Notes under the pieces: generated by a model
What the model was told of the DNA's origin: nothing
The model's input: only the letters and a program-made list of their open reading frames with translations
The model's database searches: none
Assembly: GCF_000143415.4 (NCBI RefSeq)
Contig: NW_003314422.1
Location: forward strand, 56,467-120,466
DNA from: Selaginella moellendorffii
Lineage: Eukaryota > Streptophyta > Lycopodiopsida > Selaginellales > Selaginellaceae
Length of the DNA stretch: 64,000 bases
Reading direction: 5' to 3'
Program-made: the position numbers and the translations under genes
Part shown: in pieces, positions 29,861 to 41,894 of the stretch
Layout: the number at the start of each line of letters is the position of its first letter
Position numbering within the stretch: position 1 is the first letter of the stretch

Positions 29861-30799
29861 CTAGAGCTTCCTTACAAATAACTACCTCTACTCATTGATT
29901 CTTAACTGATTTTGTGTACTCACAATAACTATGTGGACGAGAGAGGCAACAGCCAGCCCCAATATTGATCCATTGTGGCCAAAACTAAACCTTTTGTTAT
30001 CTGTTCCTAGTTTCCTTAAAACTCAAGTGGTTATAGAGTGTTTGACTATGGTTTTGAATGGTTAAGCTTTATATTTTTGTACTGTTTTTCTCGCTTAAAT
30101 ATATATGAATTTCCACGTTAAAATTTTTTTTGGAGATAGCCCACACTAAGCATATGCCATGAGGAAAAATAATTTTGATTGGAAATTTAAAAACTTATAC
30201 ATTAAGAAATTCTAATCAGTTGAAGAACAGCCCCTTGATTTTTTTGCTTGTTGAGTTCACGTCCTCCTGGCCAACTTTGCCACCTTCATTGTTCATGTGG
30301 TTTATTCTTCAAACAGGAAATTTAAAAACTTCATTTAATTGTATACGGTATCACAAATGGGAGTTTTAATTAACTTTCAAGCCTGTGTAGCTATATGAGA
30401 GTCACTGCTGTGATTCCTAGGCCTGTACCTCTCCTGACTCGAAAAGCACACACCCCCACACACTTTTCTCGTCAATATCTCTGGCTCTGTCTCGGGCAGT
30501 GTGGTTCTTCTTTTTCCCTAGAACCTCGATAGGAGAAAGTTGGTCTCTGTTTGTTTGCTAGCTAGGCAGAGGGAGATAGGCCTAGAGAAGAGCGAGCAAG
30601 ATAAAAAAAAAGAATTAAAATTCCTCTCTGTCTGTCAACAATGCAGTGGAGGCCTCGCCAGTGTTGATTCTGATCTGATCCAGGTCCTTTCTTGGAATTT
30701 TTCTTGCTTGGTTCCAAAACCATACTGGGTTTCTGGAAAGGGATCAGAGTTTCCAGGTCGAGAAAAGTAGAAAAAGAAAAAGGAGAACAAGAGAAAACA
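29861..30799. other. Intergenic and 5' UTR of first HIPP gene
   Basis: No gene seen to about 30,400. From there the composition becomes host-like and pyrimidine-rich, probably promoter and 5' UTR of the HIPP gene at 30,800. Confidence 0.5.
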
Positions 30800-31723
30800 A
30801 TGCCTGGGTTTGGCTCCTCGTGGCTCTCTTCGTCCCCATTCAGGCAAGTATAGTTTTGAACAGTCAAAATGGATTTGTTCTGTTCTTTTTTTGTCTTTCT
30901 TTTATATGCTGTGAATCGATCAAATCGAGTGTAAATCTTTGGAATGTTTCCAGGGGCAAACGCAGCACGGACTCATCGTCTCCTGCCAAGTACCAGCGCT
31001 CAGCAAATGCCACGACCAAAGGCGAGCAGCACACGGCAAAGCAGCCAAAGTTTCAGGTGCGTGTGCATGAGCTTTCATTCCATTTCTTTTTACCTTTTCT
31101 TTCTCCTGAGGGAACGCCCCAGAATCTAGAAGGAGTTTTGTGAAAAAATTTAATGTTTCTTTTCAAAACGAAGAAGCCCAGGAAACTCACACAAAAGCTT
31201 CGCTGTGTTTTTTCTCTTTGTTTTTTTTTTTTTACAGTTCCAGACTCTTGTGTTCAAGGTTCAAGTCCATTGCGATGCGTGCATGGGGAAAGTGAAGAAG
31301 GCAATTGCCAGCATTGAAGGTAAGGATCTCATTTTCCATTAGAATCTTTCAGTCTATAAAAATCCCTCCTTTGTGAAAATTGTAGGAGTTGAATCGATTT
31401 CTGTCGACTTGAAGCAGAAGAGGATCACTGTTACGGGTCACTTTGATCAGCAAAAGCTCCTCAAGAGGGTGGCCAAGACTGGAAAACAGGTGGAGCTCAT
31501 CACCACCAAAGATGGAAGCAGCAGCAAAAACACCACCACCACCAACAACAACGGCATGATCGATCAGAAGCCTCTCATGGTTTTCCCGATGGATTCCAGC
31601 GCCACAGGAGCAAACGCTCCACTTTTCTCCCTGCAATTCTCGCCTGCCGAAGCCATCAACAGCAACAGCAACAGCAGCTTCATGTTCAGCGATGAGAACG
31701 TAAACGGCTGCTGCATCATGTAA
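30800..31723 (+). CDS. Heavy-metal-associated isoprenylated protein (HIPP), copy A
   Basis: Four exons (30800-30843, 30954-31056, 31238-31319, 31386-31723) give 188 residues. A basic/Ser-rich leader is followed by an HMA domain with the metal-binding Cys-Asp-Ala-Cys at about residues 64-67 and a beta-alpha-beta pattern to about residue 120. An Asn/Thr-rich tail then ends in Cys-Cys-Ile-Met, a CaaX prenylation box. HIPPs bind metals and attach to membranes through the lipid; that is family knowledge. Intron 1 uses a GC donor (CAG/GCAAGT); the frame only works with it. The gene lies tail-to-tail with a paralogue at 32,073-33,051. Confidence 0.82.
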
Positions 31724-32072
31724 CTTTTGGGTTATAAAAACATCCTTGCTTTAGCCTTTGTTTTTAAAATCCTACTTCCCTGATCGATCGAGCAGATGTC
31801 AATTCGTGGCGTGGCATGGAATTTTTATTCGCACCCGCGAATCCAGCATCCCTCGGGGAACCAAAACCGTAAAAAAAAAGAGAACAATCCACACCCGGAA
31901 AAATCTTCCCGTTTGAGAGGGATCAAACTCAAGTGCCGGCACGCAAGGATTTCAAACGAAAACCGTGATGATGTTATCGTACAATGGAAAGAAACATAAC
32001 CAAACGAATCTAATGCTAATCTCTCAAGGAGATCATCAAGAGGGAAAAAAAAGAAGAAATGAGCCAAAGAGC

Positions 32073-33051
32073 TTACATGATAGAGCAACTGTTTGCATTG
32101 TCGTCGCTAAACATGTAGTCCATGTCGCTGCGAACTTGGGGTGTCACGCGATGGATGTACGGAGCCATATGAGCGGTGTTTTGCTGCGACCTCTTGTCGA
32201 CCTGGATGGTGTACGGCTTGGTCGTGGCGACGTGATGATCCGCGATGATCAGGGCCGGCTTGCTGTTGTTGCTGTTGCCGCCGCTCATGTGGCTGATTCC
32301 GGACGAATCTTTGGATCCCACAAGCTCCACGCTCTTGCCCGTCTTGGAGACCTTCTTGAGCACCTTCTTGGGGTCGATGTAGCCCGTCACGGACACCTTC
32401 TTTTGCTTTTGGTCAACGGAGATGGAGTCAACACCTGTTTGAACGGTTTTGAATCAGTCCGGGCTGGATCACGATAAAAGATCTTTGAACATATACCGTC
32501 AATGTCTGCAATGGCCTTCTTCACCTTTCGTATGCAAGCATCACAGTGGATCTGAACCTTGAGAACAATGGTCTGCGAGAAAAGTATAAAATCACAAAGG
32601 AGCAACGGAAAGATGAGGAAGCTGCTGTCTAGCAAGAGCAGAGACTTCCATTCTGTACCTGATACTTGTTCATTTTGTAGGCTGGCTCCACCTTGCCGCC
32701 CTTGTGCTTCCCATGGAGGGAGTATAAGTTGTTGGTGTTGCGATAATAGTCCGAAGATTTGGGAGTGGAGTAGTAGACAGACTTGCCGTTGTTTGCAGCA
32801 GCAGCAGCAGCAACAGCGACGGCGGCCGGGGAGTAGTAATTCTTGCCGGATTTACCATGGCGGCTGTGGTTTTGGGCGTGGCCGGGCTGATGGGACGAGT
32901 AGTAACTCCCCTTGTTGTTACCAGTGGAGTAGTAATCCGGTGACTGGAGGCTGGATGAATCATACTCTTCCAGTTCTTCGTCGCTGTAACTTACGTCTGA
33001 GAAGTAACTCTTCGGCGACCCCTTGCTCTTCTTCCCTGAAGACTTGTACAT
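32073..33051 (-). CDS. Heavy-metal-associated isoprenylated protein (HIPP), copy B
   Basis: Three exons (33051-32659, 32572-32497, 32434-32073) give 276 residues. A long Tyr/Ser/Asn-rich leader with an Ala run covers about residues 1-131. The HMA domain carries Cys-Asp-Ala-Cys-Ile-Arg-Lys-Val near 142-149. A linker follows and the C-terminus is Cys-Ser-Ile-Met, a CaaX box. The intron before and the intron inside the HMA fall at the same places as in copy A, and both proteins share Phe-Ser-Asp-x-Asn just before the CaaX, so they are paralogues by inverted duplication. The leader is unlike copy A. Confidence 0.82.
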
Positions 33052-33590
33052 TTCCTTTCTCTCTCTCTCTTTCCCTTGTTTTGCTTCTGATCCTGATCTA
33101 ACTAGAGCTTTCTATCGAGGAGACGAGAAGAATGTAGAGCTTAAACTACAAGAGGCGTAAGAAACACTCGAGACTGGAAGTCTTTATATATCCTCGATTG
33201 ATTTGGCGCTGCTGAACAGAGAGTGAGTCTAGAGAAAGAGAAAGAGTGCACAGACAACATGAGCTCTACGCATTCTCAGGCGGTCAGGGGACAGGCGGTC
33301 TAGCTAGCATTAGAAGGACCTGGGAACTACACTTAAATGCAAAACATCCATGCTTTGTACTTAAGTCTCCTGGTTTAAGTAGTCGGTCAGGTGTTGGCCT
33401 AGATTTTCACCAGTCTTCCAGATTTCAAAATCTATCTTTTCTTGAAAAGAAATCTTACCTAGTATGGATTGAGACGTGTGTCCATGGTCGGCATGCTCAC
33501 ACTGTCTTGGAAGAAGGGTCCAACGAGAGGAAGCCAACACATTAGAGAATCATACTTCTAAAGAAGGGTATTATGGTGTTATTCCACCTG
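33052..33590. other. Upstream region of HIPP copy B
   Basis: Contains a CT-rich 5' UTR-like stretch near 33,060 and no further gene. Host-like sequence ends near 33,590. Confidence 0.5.
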
Positions 33591-35586
33591 TAATTAATTC
33601 TCGATTTTACGAATTTAAGTTAAACTAGCATAAATATTACTTTATTTCAAACAATTTTGAATTTAACTATTGTGTGATTATGTAAATGATAATGGATATA
33701 CTTGGAATATTCTTGGGTATTCTAGTATATTCTTATGTTTATTATATACATATTTAAAACTTATAAAAGTTCTTAAGCTCTAGCATATTTTACAATCTAA
33801 TGGTTTTGATATTAATCTTCTGTTTATAAATTATAAATATTCTTATAATTTCTTGTAGTGTTTTAAATTTCAATGGATAAAAATATATTTTTTTTTGCAT
33901 TGAGGCTTCCTTATGGGCAATTGCAAATTTGAAGTTGAGGGATCATGTTAGGGTCTAGTGGAGCTCAGTATTAAACTTTTCTATGCTGGATGTTGAAAGA
34001 TGTAAATGCAATGTCTATAAGAATTCTTAATTAAAAATTCACATCTTCTTATGCTCACAGGAATAATCTCTAAATTGAAATCTAAGTATGTGCTTTAAAA
34101 CCATTCAACATTTCCTTTGGATTCTCACATCAACTTTCTCTATTTCTTGCCTGGTGAGCAATCTCTATTACAATTTGGACACGTTCAAGCAATGTGGTTA
34201 TAAGAACAACTAAATCTATATATCTAGCAAGGTGAAAAAAGTATTCAATCCTTGTTTGTAGAAATTTAATGATTTCTTTTACAAATCCATTATTTTTTCC
34301 TAAATTACTGATCAATTTGTAAATTTAAGTATAAAATATTTTAGATCTTGATAATAGAAGAATTTATATAACTGGTATAAAAATACTAGCATATTGAATA
34401 AATTTTAATAACAATTTATCATTTATGTCATAATACGTAATATCATACTCCCTTATCTAAATCTACTTTTCATATCTAGCATCTAGGTGTCATATATTCT
34501 TTTTCTAGAATATTACTTAGGATTATGCTTTTGATCTAATGGTTGAAATTTAAAAATTCAAAACATGTCAAACACTTCAATTTGACACTCTAATCAAGTT
34601 AGGTTAATACCACTGTTTATTTTGTACTTTTTAGCTTGCCAAGAATTGGGTGTGCAATAACAACTAAATCAATCAAGTAGACAAGATCAAAATCTTCAAA
34701 TTCCACACATAGGTGTTACCTACCTACAAGTAAGTATAGACACCTTTACTTTCTTTATTTCCAAAGACAATTGCTATTGTAATTGTAATGGAGCTAGTGT
34801 GCTTGGTGATTGATTGTCCTCAGATGGATGGATTGGATGGATATGAGAATTGGTAGTAAAAGCATGAGGAGTTATACCATATGCTATAAATGCCACTATC
34901 AACTAAATTTGATTGTTCAACTACAATTTCATAGCATTGAGCAATCACACTAATTGCTGCTCTAGAGTCAAAAAAGGAAGAGGCTATTGCTCTATCATAA
35001 AGATGAATAAAAAGAAAAAAAAAAGCAAAAAAAAATAAATTGAAAAAGCTATAAGAAAAGCTCAATTTAAATAAAATCCTAAATCCAAGCACTCCTCAAG
35101 GACAATCAAAATTGCCCCTTCCACCAATGTGAGTGCATAGAAGATAGATTGGAATATAGAAATGTGCATATTAATTAGCCCAAAAACCTTAGTTTATATA
35201 CAAAAGCAAATGGTCCAAATTGAAATCAATTCACTACATTAATATTAGTATATGGCATCATAACTGTACACTTTGACCATAAAACACAAATTAAATACTT
35301 AAAATATTTTTTATTTGTGAATGACAATGTTTATTTATTTATCCATCAACTTTTCTCTATTTTGAGCTTGTATTAAAGTCATTGATTTTATTCTCTATAG
35401 CCAAGTCAAGATGCTCTAGATCCTCCTTCCAATTTAGCTAAACATGCAATTTGACCAATCCAAGGACAAAGTCAGTCAATCAAAATTTTCAAATTCCATA
35501 GCACACCCATAGGTATTACATACCTATAAGTATTGGCTTTTAGTAAAGACACCTTTACTTTCTTTATTTCCAAAGATAATTCTATT
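33591..35586. other. AT-rich intergenic block with a direct repeat
   Basis: No ORF of note. A segment containing CACCTTTACTTTCTTTATTTCC occurs at about 34,665-34,775 and again, about 85-90% alike by eye, at about 35,463-35,582, immediately before the LTR retroelement. The reason for the duplication is not clear. Confidence 0.6.
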
Positions 35587-36371
35587 TGTCGCGAATGTGA
35601 CTTCGGTTATCAAAAGTTACTTATCGGTCAGTCCTTACGGACTCTCTTTCTTTACTGCTACGACGGCAGAAGGTCAGTATTGCTGGACCTGTTATCAATC
35701 TTCGTCTAAGCTAGTTGAGAAACTGGTCTTCATGTGTGCACTTGACCAAATGAGCATAAGGAAGGAATTCCTAAGTGTGTATTTAGTTAAACATACTTGA
35801 CCTGGTTAGAGAAACTCATTCGTTGACTTGCACTTGCTAGTGTTGGGAACCCCCGCGATATTGAACTTGGTCCCTCAATATTTGCTAAATGATAGCTTAC
35901 CATGTCTGCCAAACACCCTCGCTATCATGCCCTTAGCATTAGTCTCAATTCGGTCCCAAATGTTATTTATGAAAAGTGTCTAGATTTGCTCATTTGGCAT
36001 ATTTACGGAATATAGAGATTGTATTCCAATACCAAGACCAACACGCAAAACAGAGCCAAACAGAGTCTACTGCTATTTCAACATACCGGTGGCCTAAAGT
36101 GAGGATATGGGTACTCCACTAGCTAACATGGAAAGTTGCTCTGTAGTCTGGTTCCGTCACTCCTTGGCTCCATGCTTAGGAGTTTGGCATTGTTCCTTTG
36201 TTTAGTGGCCCAAGGCCATGAACCTCGGGTTTTGCACCACTGTCCTTTGGACACATGGCATATAACACATGGCATGTGTCACGTGGCATAAAAAGGGTTA
36301 AGGTTCTGCTTCGTGGTGTTATCCTATGGTAAATCACCATAGGATAAAGGGTCAAAACCACGTGCGCTACA
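35587..36371 (+). repeat. 5' LTR of the LARD-like element
   Basis: Begins TGTCGCGAATGTGACTTCGG and ends GCGCTACA, so TG...CA. The first 430 bp match the 3' copy at 53,731-54,162 closely. Confidence 0.85.
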
Positions 36372-36373
36372 TT

Positions 36374-36385
36374 TGGTATCAGAGA
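36374..36385 (+). other. Primer-binding site (initiator Met tRNA)
   Basis: TGGTATCAGAG three bases after the LTR end is the usual plant retroelement site complementary to the 3' end of initiator methionine tRNA. Confidence 0.8.
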
Positions 36386-36539
36386 GTGAGTCTCGGTGAG
36401 TTTTATCCAATGAGACTGGGCAACTAGTCTCGTTGCATACGTAGAGATGAAAATGATAATCCGAGTGGGTACATGTTTGGGTGTAAGGGCTTCGCATTCG
36501 TTTTTTGGGTATGGATTTTGGTTACCTTTCGTACCATAT

Positions 36540-36680
36540 TGCATGAGCTTGCTCTTGGGCTCACTAGAGGGATTGTTGTTCCATTCGCATGAGTTTGCGC
36601 TTGGGCTTGTGAGTGAGGCACATTAGCACAAGTTTGAGCTTGGGCTCATGAGTGAGGTGCATTAGCAACTCAAGGTTGCA
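36540..36680 (+). repeat. Short tandem repeats in LARD internal region
   Basis: Units of about 45 bp with GAGTTTGCGCTTGGGCT, GAGTTAG/CTCATGAGTG and GCACATTAGCA phrases are repeated two to three times. They are non-coding. Confidence 0.55.
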
Positions 36681-39103
36681 CTTTGAGTTGGCAGGATTAA
36701 TGTTAGCCTATCAGTGGTTCCATGAGTTGTTTCAATGGTTCCATGAGTTGTACCTTGTGCCATGGGTGAAAGTAAACCTTCCCTGGGTTTGTTATGAGTG
36801 GTAAATAGGCTGGTCCGTAGCTGTTTAGCACAGCACTAGTGGATCCTTCCTAAGCATGATTACAAGTGAATCAACCAAGACTATAGAGATTAGTCTATTG
36901 GTTCAAGTTGTCATTGCCGTGCTCTCTCATAAACTTTTCTTGGATTGGACCGAAAGTAGTGTGAAAGCAAGTTTGAGGTTTAGTCAAATATGAGACCGAA
37001 AAGAGAGTCATCGGGGACGAAAGATCAAACACGAAAATCATTTCCTCTTTTTGGAGAGATGATTTGCAACAAGGTGTGACTCATTGCTTGTATTCATATT
37101 ATGTAATCAAGAGTTCTTACCTTAATGCATGTTGGAAATGATGGTCTTACAATTGGCAAGTTGTGGGATGGATAGTGGTGAAGCGCTATACCATTTTGTC
37201 TAGGCTTGCTATTGGAAAACTTGGGTTGTAATGCTTAATTCTTTTCCGGGACTTTACTATTGCCCCTTGGGTAGCTTGGTGTTAGATTAGTTTTGAGTTT
37301 GGTTGAAAAGAGAGTGGCATGAATTTGTTTGTGTTGTGAACAAAAGTTAGTGATATTGAGTGTTGTAAATCTCTATTGGTGGGGTGTGGCATTTATGTTG
37401 CATTTTGTCGAATCAAGTTGACACTTGATACTCACATAAATCTTTGTAGTAGTGACATGGGCATTGCATAGTGTTGCTTGATTGATGATCAAGACATTGT
37501 GATTTTTCATATCATATCTATGTGATAATGAGTAATGTGTTTACAAAGTTGCTTGGTTAAACAATGATCAACCCCAATGTGGTTGATGGTGAAACTAGTT
37601 TACTTGCAAATAGTAGCATTGTAGTAACTTTGACTGGATTCCTGATGGTGATTCATTATACTAAGCTTAAGTTAGTTCCTTAGTTTCTTGAGTTAGCCCA
37701 TTGAGGTGTTGGAAAAGGTTATAGCATTCACTTGCTATGGCTTATCAATTAATCCATTAACACTTGGAGTAGATTGTTAGATGGAAAATGTGTGTAGTTG
37801 AGGCATTGATATTGCTAGCACTTGTGTTAGTGGAAGTGGCATTGTTGTTTTGAGTGATGAGGAATTTTCCTTAGAGCTTGATTTTCCATGTCATTTTTCT
37901 TGTTAATGTTTTGGCTTCACATTGGATCTTGAAAGTGGTAGAAGAAGAGTGTTAGTGCAATATGGATATCTGAAGATATAATCTTCGTGATCAAGCCTTG
38001 GATGTTCATTTTGCATTTTGCGGATATCGGTGTTGGATGTTGGAAAAATGGGCAAAGATGTTCGAGGCTTAAACATACTATGGGTCATGAGAATTTGTGT
38101 TGAGGTGAACCTATGTGAAGTTGTTAGTAGGAGGAAGTTGGTTAAGTCTTGAAAGTTTGTATTTCTGGACTGAGAGTCATTCTTTCTCTAGGATGGAAAA
38201 ATTTCCACAAATTTTCTTAGATTTATCCAATGGATAATTTATTGATCATTTTGTCTGAAAACCATTCCGATTTTGTAAGCTGGTACAAACTAGTGAAGGG
38301 CTTGGAGTTGGCTTCGGTTAGCTTAAACCTTAGTATGTAGTTTGTATGATGTGGCCCAAAAGGGATGCTGACTTTTGGGGCTAAAGTAATTGAGTTGGAT
38401 AGAGTCTAGAGTTGGTGTAAGAAACTGGCCATTGCACTTTTCCCAGAAAGGTGACCCTTGTGTGTTTCTTTTATAGCATTGTGCTTGGTGGCAGGTTGCA
38501 CTTTGCATTTAGTTAGACTCTATGAGAGTAGTGGGCTCTCACTGATCTTGACTTAGTCTTGGTGGCCTTACGCCTTGGCTGAGGATGATGATGTCTAACT
38601 TAGTTGTTTGTAGTTGAGATGTTGGTACTCATATTATAGCTTTGTCTAAATGGAGGTTGTGTACCAATATGAATCCATCTCATGGTCATCACTTTAGTTT
38701 CGAAGTGTTGATCATGCATAGCTAGCTTCTTCAAGGCATGCTTAAAGTTATTGGCTAAATGCATTGGTGTGCTTGTCACGGTTGAGTTGGATTTGAGTAG
38801 TCATTTAATTCATGTTTGTCCATGAACCTTTATCTCATACTTGGGGTATTACATTCATGTTAGATAAGTGTATGACTCGATGACGTGAGTTTAGTGCTTA
38901 GGTCTTGTGGAAGGCAAGTTGAAGAGTGATTGTTGGTTGCTTGACAACTAATGATTGCTTGTAGACTTCATCGAAGACTGTGACATTTGCTTCGCTCGAT
39001 GATGATGTAGTAGTGATAAGTTTGCTTTACTGGATGGTGTTGCGGAGGATCGTATTGTTAGACTTACATGGGTTTTCCATGTTGGCATATTGACTCCACC
39101 TAA

Positions 39104-39125
39104 GCTCTATTTCGTTAAAGTGGGA
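39104..39125 (+). repeat. Left terminal inverted repeat
   Basis: 22 bp identical in reverse complement to 51,399-51,420. Directly inside it AAGTGGGA and TCCCACTT form a short hairpin. Confidence 0.8.
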
Positions 39126-39543
39126 ATTGTCATTATCCCACTTGTAAAATAAGGTTTCCAAACCTTTATATAGTATATAAATATAACAAAATTCAACTGC
39201 ATTGAGGCACATGCCATTTTATTTTAAACAAGGAAATGTCTACTCAATCACTTCTCCTCCCCCTGCCACTGCTTCACCTCTCTCTTCTCCTTGTCATTGT
39301 CGTCCAATTTCTTTCCATCCTTTTAATATTGGTTCAGTTGCTCCGAGTCTAGGTAGAGCCCAAGTCCCCATTCAATCTTTACTTTCCCCTTATTAATAAA
39401 ACAACTTCGTAGACTTCCAATAACATGCTGTAACACTTCTAGTATAATGCAAATCCTCTCAAAGAATTGTCTTTTAATATTAATACAATGGCATGGAACC
39501 CCATGCCATAATAAGTTACATTTTTAAATAAATACATGCCATC

Positions 39544-41894
39544 TCAGACTGTTATTTTTTGCCTCCAACGCCTATACAATAATCTTGGAATTTCATCACT
39601 CTCCACACTATTAGGATTTAAACCCAATAGTAATGCCATCTCTTCTCTAATACGTCCACGCTCATGTTCAGTGGTCGAAGAACTCATCCGGTTGAGCAGA
39701 TTATGGAGATGCGGATAGTGCTTGGCTAGACAATATACATGCCATAAATGATGACTGGTGTCTGTCCAATCAAATAGCTTTTGATATACCATTCCATCTG
39801 CCATTTGGTTGATTTCTGCAGCCACCTCCTGGACTGGCCGGTTCTCTATCACCATCGCTCCAAGCCGTTTTGCAAGGTCCCCCAGAACATACGGTTTCTT
39901 CTCCCTAGTTTCCATACTGCAAGAGATGGGGTGCACTGCATATGTGTGCGTGTTCGCTGCAGTTTTAATCGGCGAGTCATCGATGATGAGGATTTCACTT
40001 GACCTAGCAGTCCGGTTCATCACTACAGCCTCTGGCTTGACGAAGATGGGCTTGCTACCCCTCACATGGACCATAGTCAAGCAATCCTCCTGCGTTAGGA
40101 GAAAGTCAAATGGTAATATTACTCGCGTCTGATCGTGCATCATCTGTAGCAACGTTAATGCATTGTGGCGCATCATGGATGTCCAAACTCCCAATTGCAA
40201 ATTGAACCTGGCCCTCTGTTTTAAGTGTCGCATGGTCATTATTAGATCCCGCAGTTTCTCCCGTGTGATTAATGTGAATCTGTCTCTTTTGACCAACTTG
40301 CGACTGCAGGCTTTGGAGGGTGCAGTGACATTCGAGGACGAGCCACGCTCATGGGAGAAAAGGACACCGTTCAGATCAAAAATGATACAGTACCTTCGCC
40401 GTGACTCTGAAATGAAATGCGTCAGCATAAAAAATGGTACAAGTCAATTTTACCATCTACAATATTAGCGAATGGTGCTCCCGATGGTCGTTGAGAGGGT
40501 TTTGGTCGAGGAAACGTGAAGGGCGGAAATACTCTCCTCTGCAATGTGGGGTCAATCGCATCCGATGGTGTGTGGGCACATGCCATTTCAGCTGTAGACT
40601 CTGGTACAACTGGCTCAACAGTGGCATGGGGTGGTTCTGATGGCGTGTGACCACACGCCATTTCAGCTGGTGCCTCCGTTGGCAAAGTGGACATGACCGA
40701 ACAGGCAGCAGGGGCGGTGTAGGGAGGTTCCAACGGCGCGTAGTCAGACGATTGGGCACATGTTGAGTCCGTTGGAAATGAGGATACGACCGGCTCGGCG
40801 GCTAGGGCAGCCTTATGCGGGTCCAATGGCGCCTGGTCACCGTCAGTTGGATACGTGGACAAGATTGACTCAGTGGTATGGGCAGCATCAAGTGGAGCGT
40901 GGTCAGCTTGCTTAGCGTTGATATGGATAGTAGCCTCCACCAGCTCTGATGACTCTTGCAGGCAAGTAGAGTCCACTGGCGGATCCATATGCATGTCCAA
41001 ATATCTCCCTTCGATTGAGATGGTATCCTCCCTACTGGCTACTAAAAACAAACTCATTAGCACATTGAATCGACTATACTGTATTTACCATCAACTGCTA
41101 TTGAGGAACTAGGACCGATATCACTTGGGCGCACTGCTGATTCTGAAGGATTGGACATACGTTTCGACCCTTTCTTGGCACTATCCTTCCTCGACACTAA
41201 AGGCTAGAGTTTGTATCTTAATTCAACTGAATAATCTTTACTTACCATTTGCTTTGCAACCTACATGGACAATGGTAAAAGGTTAGGAATGGATGTACTA
41301 TTATTTACCTGATGGTTTGTCTTGTATGACCTTCCTCCGCTGCTCTTTGGCCACCTCAGGCTGGCCATCGTCGTCATCATCGTCGTCGTCGTTATTGTGA
41401 TTGTCACCATTGTGAGGACCATCCAAGTCCTCTTCGTCCTCCTCTTCTTCGTCCTCCTCTTCTTTGTCCTCCTCTTCGTCCTTCTGCTCTTCCTGCTCAT
41501 TATCTTTCTCTGGCTCCTCATCCCCCTCCTGCATTTCTTCCATAGGCTGCTCAGGCTGGATGGCTTGTTCTTCTAGGACCATCTTGGGAAAATCATCTGG
41601 CCGAGTCTCCATCTCAAAATACAAGACATCCATAGCCTGTTTTAGTGCGTGACCTAGGACCGTATCCTCACCCGATTGTCTTAACATGGTTTCTGCACGT
41701 TCTTGCACCCTTCGAAGATGACGAGATGAGAAAAACGTGGCCCTGACTTGAAAAGCATCCCTCATCCATTGTACCTCTCCATTGAGATTGGGGAAGGGGA
41801 GTCTGCCATAGGAATCTGAGTCAGGAGGTGGTGACCGCGAGGCATTACCTATCATCTTTTCGTTGCCCTTCTTCCTTTTCGAATCAAACGCCTC
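39544..41894 (-). pseudogene. Acidic linker plus FCP1-like HAD domain (3' part of leftward TE gene)
   Basis: Exons 41894-41309 (first ATG at 41,855), 41260-41246 (15-bp microexon, tentative), 41196-41089, 41041-40454 and 40406-39544; all junctions keep one phase. The first exon encodes a Glu/Asp-rich tract (about 41,470-41,340). The middle exon encodes imperfect repeats with Pro-Thr-Asp/Glu and Ala-Pro-Leu-Asp. The last exon encodes a HAD domain: Ile-Ile-Phe-Asp-Leu-Asn-Gly-Val-Leu near 40,385, a middle Gly-Val-Trp-Thr-Ser, and Ile-Leu-Ile-Ile-Asp-Asp-Ser-Pro near 39,970, the order seen in CTD-phosphatase-like proteins. It may be the tail of the ParB-like gene upstream, as it continues in the same frame past a TAA at 41,895. 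Role in the element is unknown. Confidence 0.6.

Noticed and set aside
40564-40662. Palindromes at 40,564 and 40,639 as introns
   Set aside because: No GT donor and AG acceptor pair fits, and the frame reads through both, so they are exonic here.
41261-41521. Arg/Lys/Thr-rich minus-strand frame
   Set aside because: Alternative frame of the acidic Glu/Asp tract of the HAD-containing gene.
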